Source: Candidatus Thioglobus sp. NP1 (GTDB lineage: Bacteria > Pseudomonadota > Gammaproteobacteria > PS1 > Pseudothioglobaceae). From it: a DNA stretch of 64,000 nucleotides. How positions within the stretch are numbered: the stretch's first letter is position 1; the number at the start of each line of letters is the position of its first letter. This document shows, one piece after another, positions 46,271 through 53,771 of this stretch. The stretch spans positions 868,001-932,000 of the forward strand of contig NZ_CP023860.1 of the NCBI RefSeq assembly GCF_003326015.1, in the 5' to 3' direction. The translations under genes were made by a program, and so were the position numbers. A model generated the notes under the pieces. That model saw nothing but the letters and a program-made list of their open reading frames with translations. It was not told the origin of the DNA and made no database searches.

Positions 46271-47100
46271 AAAAAGAAACGGCTCAGGAGATGGGTCTTC
46301 ATGATGAGCAGTTAAAAGGAAGAACTCAACAGCGATTTTTTGCTATTGATGAAAGTGAAAATTTAACTTATTTTCATTCTCACGAAGTTGATACCAGTAA
46401 AACTGCAACGATTGATGCGCTTGACATGACGCCAAGAGAAATTAATCGTGAAATCAGAGAGTTAATGGAAAAAGGCATTGGCGACATTACAGTTGATAAT
46501 CCTATGTCAAGACATGGTGTTGGAGTTGGGATATTAAATCGTCTTAATCTTACCTTTACAGATAGTCTAGGCTATTTTGGTTGTGGTTTGATTGATGGAC
46601 CTAACGTTCATATTAAAGGGCGAGTTGGTTGGTCATGTGCAGAAAATATGATGTCTGGAACGGTTGTGATTGATAAAAATGCTGGCTCTACATTTGGTGC
46701 TGCTATTCGAGGTGGTGACTTAGTCTGTAAAGGTGATGTTGGCGCTCGAACTGGAATTGACCAAAAAGGTGGAACAATAATCATTGGTGGTAAGACTGGT
46801 GCATTTTCAGGCTTTATGATGCAGCGTGGCAGAATGATTATTTGTGGTGATGCTGGAATGAACTTAGGTGATTCAATGTATGACGGCACTATTTATGTTG
46901 GTGGTGAAGTTGAAGAGCTAGGGGTGGATTGTGTTCCTGGTGAAATGACAGAGCTTGATATTCGTTATTTATCAGAGAAGTTAGCTATTTATGGTATTAA
47001 AACTCCTAAAGGTGTAGAAAAGATGAAAAAGTATGTTTCAGGCAAGATGTTATGGAACTATGCAAGTCTTGAGCCTAACGAGAAAAAACTAATTCTTTAA
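46258..47100 (+). CDS. mgsB: N-methylglutamate synthase subunit B (GXGXG domain)
   Basis: The 280-residue protein consists mainly of a glutamate-synthase GXGXG beta-helix (about 75-240: GVGVGILNRLNLTF, GRVGWSCAENMMSGTVVIDKNAGSTFGAAIRGGDL, GKTGAFSGFMMQRG). This module helps channel ammonia or methylamine between active sites. It overlaps mgsA by 13 bases and is followed by mgsC, the typical subunit order. Confidence 0.87.
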   Translation: MAELKKETAQEMGLHDEQLKGRTQQRFFAIDESENLTYFHSHEVDTSKTATIDALDMTPREINREIRELMEKGIGDITVDNPMSRHGVGVGILNRLNLTFTDSLGYFGCGLIDGPNVHIKGRVGWSCAENMMSGTVVIDKNAGSTFGAAIRGGDLVCKGDVGARTGIDQKGGTIIIGGKTGAFSGFMMQRGRMIICGDAGMNLGDSMYDGTIYVGGEVEELGVDCVPGEMTELDIRYLSEKLAIYGIKTPKGVEKMKKYVSGKMLWNYASLEPNEKKLIL

Positions 47101-47136
47101 TCGTACTTTTTAACAAATTAAACTAAAGGAAATATT

Positions 47137-48474
47137 ATGAGTGATTCAGATCAAAAACATAGACTAGGTAAAAGTTTCATCTTCCCTAAATCAGTGATGG
47201 ACGATATTCATATCAAATCTGATTTGGGTAGATATAGAATGAGAGGTTTCTCTTTATTTAAGAAAATTCCAACTTGGGATGACCTTACTTTTATGCCAGG
47301 AACGCTAACGCGTTTTGTTATTGAAGGTTATAGAGAGAAATGTTTGACCAAAACTATTATTGGGCCAGAAGCTCCAAGACCATTAGAGCTAGATATTCCA
47401 ATTTATATTACTGGTATGAGCTTTGGAGCGTTAAGTTATGAAGCTAAAACTGCTTTAGCTCGTGGCGCTACTATGGCTGGAACAGCTACTTGCTCAGGTG
47501 AAGGTGGAATGATTCCAGATGAGAGACGCTATTCTAGTAAGTGGTTCTACCAATGTATCCAGTCTCGTTATGGATTTAATCCTCAGCATTTACGTCTTGC
47601 TGATAGTGTTGAATTTTTTATTGGACAAGGTTGTAAGGTTGGCCTAGGTGGGCACTTAATGGGTCAAAAAGTGACCGATCAAGTTGCAGAAATGCGTTCT
47701 TTGCCTGCTGGTATCGACCAGCGTTCCCCTGCAAGACACCCAGACTGGCTTGGACCAGATGATTTAGCTCTTAAAATTGAAGAAATTCGTGAAGCAACTG
47801 ATGGCCAAATTCCGATTCAATTGAAACTAGGTGCTGCACGTGTATACGATGATGTTCGAATGGCTGCTAAAACAGGCTGTGATAGCATATATATTGATGG
47901 CATGGAAGGTGGAACTGCTGCTGGACCTCACATTGCAACAGAAGAAACTGGCGTCCCTGGTATTGCTGCAATTCGTCAAGCACGAAATGCAATTGATGAT
48001 GTAGGAATGACTGGAAGAATTTCTCTAGTTTATGCTGGTGGAATTCGAAATGGTGGTGACGTTGCAAAAGCTGTTGCACTTGGCGCTGATGCCGTTGCTA
48101 TTGGTCACTCATCGCTTATGGCGCTTAACTGTAATAGAGACATTCCTGAAGCTGATTATCCAGCAGAAATGGGTGTTAATGCTGGTGAATGTTATCACTG
48201 TCATACTGGTCGTTGTCCAGTAGGTGTTGCGACGCAAGATCCAGAGCTTAGAAAGCGTCTTGATCCAGATGAAGCATCAGAAAGAGTATATAACTTCTTA
48301 CATACATTAGCTATTGAAACTCAAATGATGGCTCGTGCATGTGGTAAGACTAATATTCACTCTCTAGAGCCAGAAGATTTGGCTGCTTTAACTATGGAAG
48401 CCTCTGCTTGTGCTCAAGTTCCTATTGCAGGTTCTCAGCATACGGTTGGTCGTCCAGATATGACACGCTTTTAA
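47137..48474 (+). CDS. mgsC: N-methylglutamate synthase subunit C (FMN, Fe-S)
   Basis: This is the catalytic subunit, like the FMN domain of glutamate synthase: it combines 2-oxoglutarate with methylamine to give N-methylglutamate. The 445-residue protein has the TIM-barrel blocks ITGMSFGALSYEAKTALARGA, IQLKLGAARVYDDV and DGMEGGTAAGP, and an FMN phosphate site near YAGGIRNGGDVAKAVALGADAVAIG. The Fe-S cysteines lie in CYHCHTGRCPVGVATQDP. It lacks the N-terminal glutaminase, which is the separate MgsA here. Confidence 0.88.
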   Translation: MSDSDQKHRLGKSFIFPKSVMDDIHIKSDLGRYRMRGFSLFKKIPTWDDLTFMPGTLTRFVIEGYREKCLTKTIIGPEAPRPLELDIPIYITGMSFGALSYEAKTALARGATMAGTATCSGEGGMIPDERRYSSKWFYQCIQSRYGFNPQHLRLADSVEFFIGQGCKVGLGGHLMGQKVTDQVAEMRSLPAGIDQRSPARHPDWLGPDDLALKIEEIREATDGQIPIQLKLGAARVYDDVRMAAKTGCDSIYIDGMEGGTAAGPHIATEETGVPGIAAIRQARNAIDDVGMTGRISLVYAGGIRNGGDVAKAVALGADAVAIGHSSLMALNCNRDIPEADYPAEMGVNAGECYHCHTGRCPVGVATQDPELRKRLDPDEASERVYNFLHTLAIETQMMARACGKTNIHSLEPEDLAALTMEASACAQVPIAGSQHTVGRPDMTRF

Positions 48475-48488
48475 GAATAGGAGAAATT

Positions 48489-48875
48489 ATGAGTACTAAT
48501 GAAGAAGAGTTTGTAGTTGGCGCTGATGGTTTAGATACTGATCGTGAACAAATGATTGGTCAGCATATCGGTTATCGATATGATGTAAACCTAGTTCCTG
48601 ACCTTAAATTTATAACTCCCTTTTTGCAAAAATATATTGACAAAATGGGCTGGAAAGATCTTAACTGGTTAGAAGATATTCATATGGGTTATGAGGGGGA
48701 TCAAGCTGCTGTTTTTGATAGAAATATTAATGGTTGGGTCACTATTCCAGATAATATTAAACTTCCTGATAATCAACAGGAGCGAGATATGATTGCTCGT
48801 GAATTACTAGTAAAGTTTCAAATGTCTGAAAATCACCCTATGGTTGATTTAAATAACGCTTACCGAAAGTTTTAA
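48489..48875 (+). CDS. Unknown protein co-located with the mgs operon
   Basis: The 128-residue product is acidic and soluble, with several aromatic residues (DKMGWKDLNWLEDIHMGY) and no cysteine motif or membrane segment. The ATG at 48489 follows an AGGAG site, 14 bases after mgsC, so the gene belongs to the same operon. A longer upstream in-frame start lies inside mgsC and is rejected. No family recognised. An accessory or assembly role for N-methylglutamate synthase is possible. Confidence 0.75.
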   Translation: MSTNEEEFVVGADGLDTDREQMIGQHIGYRYDVNLVPDLKFITPFLQKYIDKMGWKDLNWLEDIHMGYEGDQAAVFDRNINGWVTIPDNIKLPDNQQERDMIARELLVKFQMSENHPMVDLNNAYRKF

Positions 48876-48938
48876 TGGCGGTAAGTGATTTTAGGGCTTA
48901 TAAGAACGTTTAAAACTTTCTTATTATTTCCTTAGTTT

Positions 48939-48967
48939 AGCGGCATCCTACCCCCTAGGGTGCTGTT
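48939..48967 (+). terminator. Hairpin terminating the mgs operon
   Basis: A 12-bp stem with wobble pairs (AGCGGCATCCTA at 48939-48950 with TAGGGTGCTGTT at 48956-48967) encloses a CCCCC loop. It follows the 128-residue gene and precedes the promoter of the next gene. The T-run after it is short, so strength is uncertain. Confidence 0.6.
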
Positions 48968-49021
48968 TAAACTATCAATAGATTTAGTTAAAAAGATAAC
49001 TTTTCGGTTAAATTAATCAAA

Positions 49022-49049
49022 TTGAACTATATTTTAACTGCAGTATAAT
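49022..49049 (+). promoter_or_regulatory. Promoter of the DUF1989-GcvT fusion gene
   Basis: TTGAAC at 49022-49027 and TATAAT at 49044-49049 are spaced by 16 bases, about 30 bases before the ATG at 49078. The likely 5' leader is short (about 20 bases) and has no strong ribosome site. Confidence 0.65.
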
Positions 49050-49077
49050 CAAGCTTATGATAGATAAGAATTATTGA

Positions 49078-51378
49078 ATGAAAGTATCCAATATTAAATA
49101 TAATGGTAATTGTGAGACCTACCAGATTCATGGTGGAGAGGCTGTTTCTATTGATTTAAAAAGTGGAGATTCTGTAGAAGTTGTTGATGTAGAGGGTGAT
49201 CAACAATGTAGTGTTCTCGCCTTTGATGCTATGAAGTCTTCCGTATTAGAGTCTTTAAGCTGGAACTCAAGTCCAAGCAGTAACCTATCCAATATAATTT
49301 CAGACGATTGTTCAGAAATGCTTAAAGCAATTCTTAATCATAATAAGATTAAAGCTAAAAATCTTAGTAGTACTGAGCTTTTTTCTATATCTAATCCTGC
49401 AGAATCTAGTCAATCGTTTGCAATAGATAAGGACATATTATGCATTTTTGATGCAAAGGGAGGGCCTATGCTTGTTGATAAACAAAACTCTCCAACTGAA
49501 ATATTAATTAATGTTTCTCGCGCGAATCCCTCAAAGCCTTCTGAAAGACTTCCAGAGCCTCTTGCTAAATCTAAAAGTGAAATTAGAGTTAATGATAGTT
49601 CAGCAGTTGCTTATAAAGTTGAAGCTGGCGAGTTCATTCAAATTATTGACGTTGAAGGGCGTCAATGCTCCGATTTTCAAGCATTTATCGCAGAGGATTT
49701 AAAAAATAATTTAGAGTTAAGTCTCGATCCAACAGTTACAAGATCACAAATGCTTGCAAGCTATCCTGCACCTGGCACTCATGACAAATTTTATAATCAG
49801 AACTCAGTTCCTTTGGTGGAGATTATTCAAGATACTGTTTGTCGGCATGATACTTTTGGGTTGGCTTGTAACTCAAAGTATTATGATGATCGTGGATTTC
49901 CTGGCCATATAAGTTGTACTGATAATTTCAATAAATCTCTGGCTGAATATGGCGTTAAACCAAGAAAAAATTGGGCTGCTGTTAATCTTTTCTTTAACAC
50001 TGCAATAGAAGAGTGCCATTCACTTACTTCAGATCTTTCTTGGTCAAGGCCAGGAGATTATGTTTTATTTAGGGCAATGGATGATCTAGTATGCGTTTCA
50101 TCAGCATGTCCTGATGACACCACTTCAGCTAATGGTTGGAATCCAACTGATATTCATGTTAGGATTTACGACAAAACAAATAATTTTTCATCGGCAACGG
50201 CATTTAGACCGGACCCACAATCAATACCTACTATGACTAAAGAAACTGGCTTTCATAAAAATACATCGAAGTTGACTAAAAACTTTGACAACTATAATGG
50301 TTATTGGCTCCCACTTGATTATACCAATCTAGGTGCCATAAAAGAGTACTGGCAATGCCGAGAAGGGGTTGCAATGATCGATCTTGCTCCTCTTAGGAAA
50401 TTTGAAGTATATGGTGAGGATGCTGAGGCTTTGATGCAATATGCGATAACAAAAGATGTTCGAAAACTTGCAGTTGGCCAAGTAGTTTATTCCGCAATGT
50501 GTTATGACAATGGCTGCATGGTTGATGATGGCACTCTATTCCGACTTGATGAGAATAATTTTCGTTGGATTGGTGGTTCAGAGGATAGTGGTAAGCTATT
50601 AAGAAAAATTGCAGATGATCGTAATCTAGATGTGCGTGTCAAATCATCTACAGACCAACTTCATAATGTTGCTGTCCAAGGACCGAAAAGTCGTGAAACA
50701 TTAGCCAAAATAATTTGGACACCAAAGCTGCAAACAAATCTTGAAGATCTAAAATGGTTTCGTTTTACAATTGGACGTATTGGAGGAGAGTTCGGCATTC
50801 CTGTAATGGTATCAAGAACTGGTTACTCTGGTGAGCTTGGCTTTGAGGTTTTTGCACATCCAAGGGACTGTGAATCTGTATGGGACGCTGTTGCAGAAGC
50901 TGGAGAAGAATTTGGCATTTGTCCACTTGGTCTTAATGCGTTGGATATGCTAAGAATTGAAGCAGGTTTGATTTTCGCAGGCTATGAATTTTGCGATCAA
51001 ACCGATCCATTTGAAGCAGGAATAGCATTTACAGTTCCCCTTAAAACAAAGGAAGAGGATTTTTCTGGCAAGGAGTCTTTGATTTTAAGGAAGAATTCAC
51101 CACAAAGGGTTCTTGTTGGACTAGAATTAAGTGGTAATGAAGTTGCACTCCATGGCGATGGCGTGTATATTGGCAAGCAACAAATAGGAATTATTACAAG
51201 TGCAACACGTTCGCCAATTTTGAAAAAAAACATTGCACTTTGTAGAATTTCAATCTCAGAATCAGAAATAGGTACTGAAGTTGAAATAGGTAAATTAGAT
51301 GGACATCATAAGAGACTAGCTGCTTCAGTGGTCCGGTTTCCATTTTATGACCCTGAAAAGACAAGGGTAAGAATGTAA
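49078..51378 (+). CDS. DUF1989-like/GcvT-type aminomethyltransferase fusion
   Basis: The 766-residue protein has three parts. Residues 1-150 and 170-375 look like two diverged copies of a DUF1989 (urea-carboxylase-associated) domain, each with a VDVEG.Q.CS segment. The second is fuller (CNSKYYDDRGFPGHISCTDNF, CHSLTSDLSWSRPGDYVLFRA). Residues about 385-766 form a GcvT/T-protein tetrahydrofolate-dependent methyltransferase domain (EGVAMIDLAPLRKFEVYG, SRTGYSGELGFEVF, GLNALDMLRIEAG). It probably moves a methyl or methylene group from an amine to THF. Aminomethyltransferase, dimethylglycine or DMSP-like demethylase are all candidates; the substrate is unknown. Confidence 0.82.
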   Translation: MKVSNIKYNGNCETYQIHGGEAVSIDLKSGDSVEVVDVEGDQQCSVLAFDAMKSSVLESLSWNSSPSSNLSNIISDDCSEMLKAILNHNKIKAKNLSSTELFSISNPAESSQSFAIDKDILCIFDAKGGPMLVDKQNSPTEILINVSRANPSKPSERLPEPLAKSKSEIRVNDSSAVAYKVEAGEFIQIIDVEGRQCSDFQAFIAEDLKNNLELSLDPTVTRSQMLASYPAPGTHDKFYNQNSVPLVEIIQDTVCRHDTFGLACNSKYYDDRGFPGHISCTDNFNKSLAEYGVKPRKNWAAVNLFFNTAIEECHSLTSDLSWSRPGDYVLFRAMDDLVCVSSACPDDTTSANGWNPTDIHVRIYDKTNNFSSATAFRPDPQSIPTMTKETGFHKNTSKLTKNFDNYNGYWLPLDYTNLGAIKEYWQCREGVAMIDLAPLRKFEVYGEDAEALMQYAITKDVRKLAVGQVVYSAMCYDNGCMVDDGTLFRLDENNFRWIGGSEDSGKLLRKIADDRNLDVRVKSSTDQLHNVAVQGPKSRETLAKIIWTPKLQTNLEDLKWFRFTIGRIGGEFGIPVMVSRTGYSGELGFEVFAHPRDCESVWDAVAEAGEEFGICPLGLNALDMLRIEAGLIFAGYEFCDQTDPFEAGIAFTVPLKTKEEDFSGKESLILRKNSPQRVLVGLELSGNEVALHGDGVYIGKQQIGIITSATRSPILKKNIALCRISISESEIGTEVEIGKLDGHHKRLAASVVRFPFYDPEKTRVRM

Positions 51379-51547
51379 GTTTGTCTGTGGGTTCGGAACA
51401 ATCTTAAAAAGTATGATGAATTTTTAAGAATGTAAGCATGGTTTTTTTTTAACGATATTTGTTTAAAGGAAACTATTTTCAAAGTTAAATATTTTTTATA
51501 GTTATTTACTTTAATAAATATTTAATTTAACTTTAAAGGAGAAATAA

Positions 51548-52489
51548 ATGAATAAGTTTACAAGTAAGGTAGCTGCAGCTGCTTTAACGATGACTTTAGC
51601 TTCTGTATCTGGTCAAGCACTTGCTGCTGACTCTTCGAAGCCAATTGTCATTCCTACACATAACTGGTCAAGCCAAGTTGTTATGGCATATGTTATTGGT
51701 GGTATTTTTGAGAGCATGGGTAACAATGTAGAATATGTTCCTGCTGACTCACAAGCAGTATATGAAGCTATCCGTAATGGAGACGTAACTATTTCACATG
51801 AAGTATGGCAGTCAGCATTTGGTGCGTCTTTCTATAATGCAATGGAAAAAGGTGGAATTGTCGATGCAGGTAACCATGCAGCAATGACCCTTGAAGAGAT
51901 GGGTGTTCCACAATGGGTTGTGGACGAAAACCTATGTCCAGGACTTCCAAACTGGGAAGCACTAAAAGACTGTAAAGATGTCTTTGTTACTGCAGACTCA
52001 GGTGGTAAAGGTCGTTGGTTAGAAGGACCACAAAGTTGGCATGGTAACCTTATGCCAGAGCGTATTGCTGCGTTAGGTCTTGGTGATGACTATATGGTTA
52101 AGTTTGCTGGTGGTGCAGATGCATTATGGGCTGATTTAGCTGCTGCTAAGAAAGAAGGACGAGGAACAATTGTCTTTAACTGGACTCCAAACTTTACAGA
52201 TGCTGATGGATTTGCATTCATTGAATTCCCTGAGTACTACGATGGTTGTAGAGTTGTTGATGGTGGTGATGGTGCTTGTGGATCTCCAAAAGGTTGGTTG
52301 AAAAAAGCGGCTAACTATAAGTTCCCTAAGACACATCCAGCTGCTTATACAGCTTTCTCAAAGATGTCTTTCACAACAACTCATATTGGTCAAATGGCCG
52401 CACTTGTTGACGTTGATGGCATGAGCCACCAAGATGCTGCAGCTGCATGGCTTGCTGCTAATCAGGATGTTGTTTCAGCATTTAAATAA
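51548..52489 (+). CDS. proX: Betaine/proline-type ABC transporter substrate-binding protein
   Basis: The 313-residue protein has a signal peptide (MNKFTSKVAAAALTMTLASVSGQALAA) and an OpuAC fold: KPIVIPTHNWSSQVVMAYVIGG, DSQAVYEAIRNGDVTISHEVWQ, and a Trp-rich region (VQ..WVVDENLC, GRWLEGPQSWHG) that usually clamps quaternary amines. It is free in the periplasm. An AAAGGAG ribosome site precedes it. A strong hairpin after it separates it from the ATPase and permease genes. Glycine betaine is the likeliest ligand; proline betaine or others are possible. Confidence 0.85.
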   Translation: MNKFTSKVAAAALTMTLASVSGQALAADSSKPIVIPTHNWSSQVVMAYVIGGIFESMGNNVEYVPADSQAVYEAIRNGDVTISHEVWQSAFGASFYNAMEKGGIVDAGNHAAMTLEEMGVPQWVVDENLCPGLPNWEALKDCKDVFVTADSGGKGRWLEGPQSWHGNLMPERIAALGLGDDYMVKFAGGADALWADLAAAKKEGRGTIVFNWTPNFTDADGFAFIEFPEYYDGCRVVDGGDGACGSPKGWLKKAANYKFPKTHPAAYTAFSKMSFTTTHIGQMAALVDVDGMSHQDAAAAWLAANQDVVSAFK

Positions 52490-52540
52490 GGCTTATATAG
52501 CTTAGACTTCTTTATTTTTTAAGAAGTTTATTAGTAATTT

Positions 52541-52578
52541 AAATCTCTCCCCTAGGCTTTTTCAGCTAGGGGAGATTT
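52541..52578 (+). terminator. Hairpin between the binding protein and the ATPase genes
   Basis: AAATCTC and CCCTAG on the left arm (52541-52555, with a two-base bulge) pair with CTAGGGGAGATTT on the right (52566-52578). A T-run is not present, but the stem is strong. It could keep proX mRNA stable and more abundant than the downstream genes. A second, weaker hairpin (AGACTTCTT with AAGAAGTTT) lies just before it. Confidence 0.65.
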
Positions 52579-52691
52579 ATTATGTCCTTTAAAAAAACTT
52601 TAGTTAGAATTACCTACTAATAACTTTCAGAAAGAAGGTATTTTTTTGTATACTACAGTTATAAGATTTAAATCAATTTTGGAACTTTTAT

Positions 52692-53753
52692 ATGACAATT
52701 AAAGAAAATTCTATCCACAGTAAACAACCAGTCATCAAGTGTGACTCAGTCTATAAAATTTTCGGTGATAATGCAAAAAAATTATTGCAAGAAGCTAACG
52801 GTAGGGTTGATGCTCAAGAATTTCAAGATGCTGGCTGCGTAGTTGGTGTAAACAGTGCCTCATTTGAGGTATATGAAGGAGAGATGCTGGTTGTCATGGG
52901 TCTTTCAGGCTCAGGTAAATCTACGCTACTTAGATGTATCTCAAGGCTAACAGATACAACTGCTGGAAATATATACATTGATGGTGAAGACTTGCTTGCA
53001 TTAAACTCGAAAGAGCTTATTGAGCTAAGAAGAAATAAAATGGGAATGGTGTTCCAAAGCTTTGCATTGTTGCCCCATAAAACTGTTTTAGAAAATATTG
53101 CCTTCCCTCTTCAAGTTAAGGGAAGTAGTACTGATGACAGTATGAAAAGAGCGATGGAGATGGTGGAGCTTGTTGGTCTTACAGGTCGTGAAAACTACTT
53201 CCCTAGAGAGCTTTCTGGTGGTCAGCAGCAGCGAGTTGGGATTGCTCGATCATTAGCCGTAGAGCCAGATATTTGGTTCTTAGATGAGCCATTTTCGGCT
53301 TTAGATCCTCTGATTCGTAAAGAAATGCAAGATGAATTTTTGAGGCTACAGGGTGTTCTTAATAAAACAATTTTATTTGTTACCCATGATTTTGATGAAG
53401 CCCTAAGACTTGCTGATAGGATTGCAATTATGAAGGATGGTATTATTGAGCAATTAGATACTCCAGCTAATATTGTTTTAAATCCCGCAACTGAATATGT
53501 TCGTAAGTTTACTGAAGAAGTTCCTAGAGAAAAGGTTCTAAAGATTGAGTCAGTAATGGATCCTGTGGGTAGCACTGATGAAGAGTTAAGTAAACTTCAG
53601 GTTTCTAAAGACGCAATTATTGAAACTGTTGCGGAAGAAGTGCTAAGTGAACAAAAGCCAGTAGCTGTATTAGATGAAAATAATAATATAGTTGGTGTTT
53701 TAAATTGCTCAACTATTATTCATGTCCTTTTTGGTGATCGCTCTAAATCATAA
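52692..53753 (+). CDS. proV: Betaine/proline-type ABC transporter ATPase
   Basis: The 353-residue protein has an N-terminal extension, then Walker A GLSGSGKST, Q-loop FQSFALLPH, signature LSGGQQQRVGIARSL, Walker B IWFLDEPF and the H-loop THD. It resembles ProV/OpuAA. The C-terminal part (about 285-353) looks like a shortened or single CBS-type domain (VAVLDENNNIVGVLNCSTIIHVLF). Two CBS domains are usual in OpuA-type sensors. A TATACT lies upstream at 52639-52644. The gene is followed by the permease after 18 bases. Confidence 0.85.
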   Translation: MTIKENSIHSKQPVIKCDSVYKIFGDNAKKLLQEANGRVDAQEFQDAGCVVGVNSASFEVYEGEMLVVMGLSGSGKSTLLRCISRLTDTTAGNIYIDGEDLLALNSKELIELRRNKMGMVFQSFALLPHKTVLENIAFPLQVKGSSTDDSMKRAMEMVELVGLTGRENYFPRELSGGQQQRVGIARSLAVEPDIWFLDEPFSALDPLIRKEMQDEFLRLQGVLNKTILFVTHDFDEALRLADRIAIMKDGIIEQLDTPANIVLNPATEYVRKFTEEVPREKVLKIESVMDPVGSTDEELSKLQVSKDAIIETVAEEVLSEQKPVAVLDENNNIVGVLNCSTIIHVLFGDRSKS

Positions 53754-53771
53754 TATCTAGATAAACTGACT

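Noticed and set aside
47867-48223. Small frames on both strands inside mgsC
   Set aside because: They are short shadows within a strongly conserved FMN-domain gene.
48408-48488. Longer N-terminus for the 128-residue protein
   Set aside because: It would overlap mgsC in another frame, while an ATG with a good ribosome site lies at 48489.
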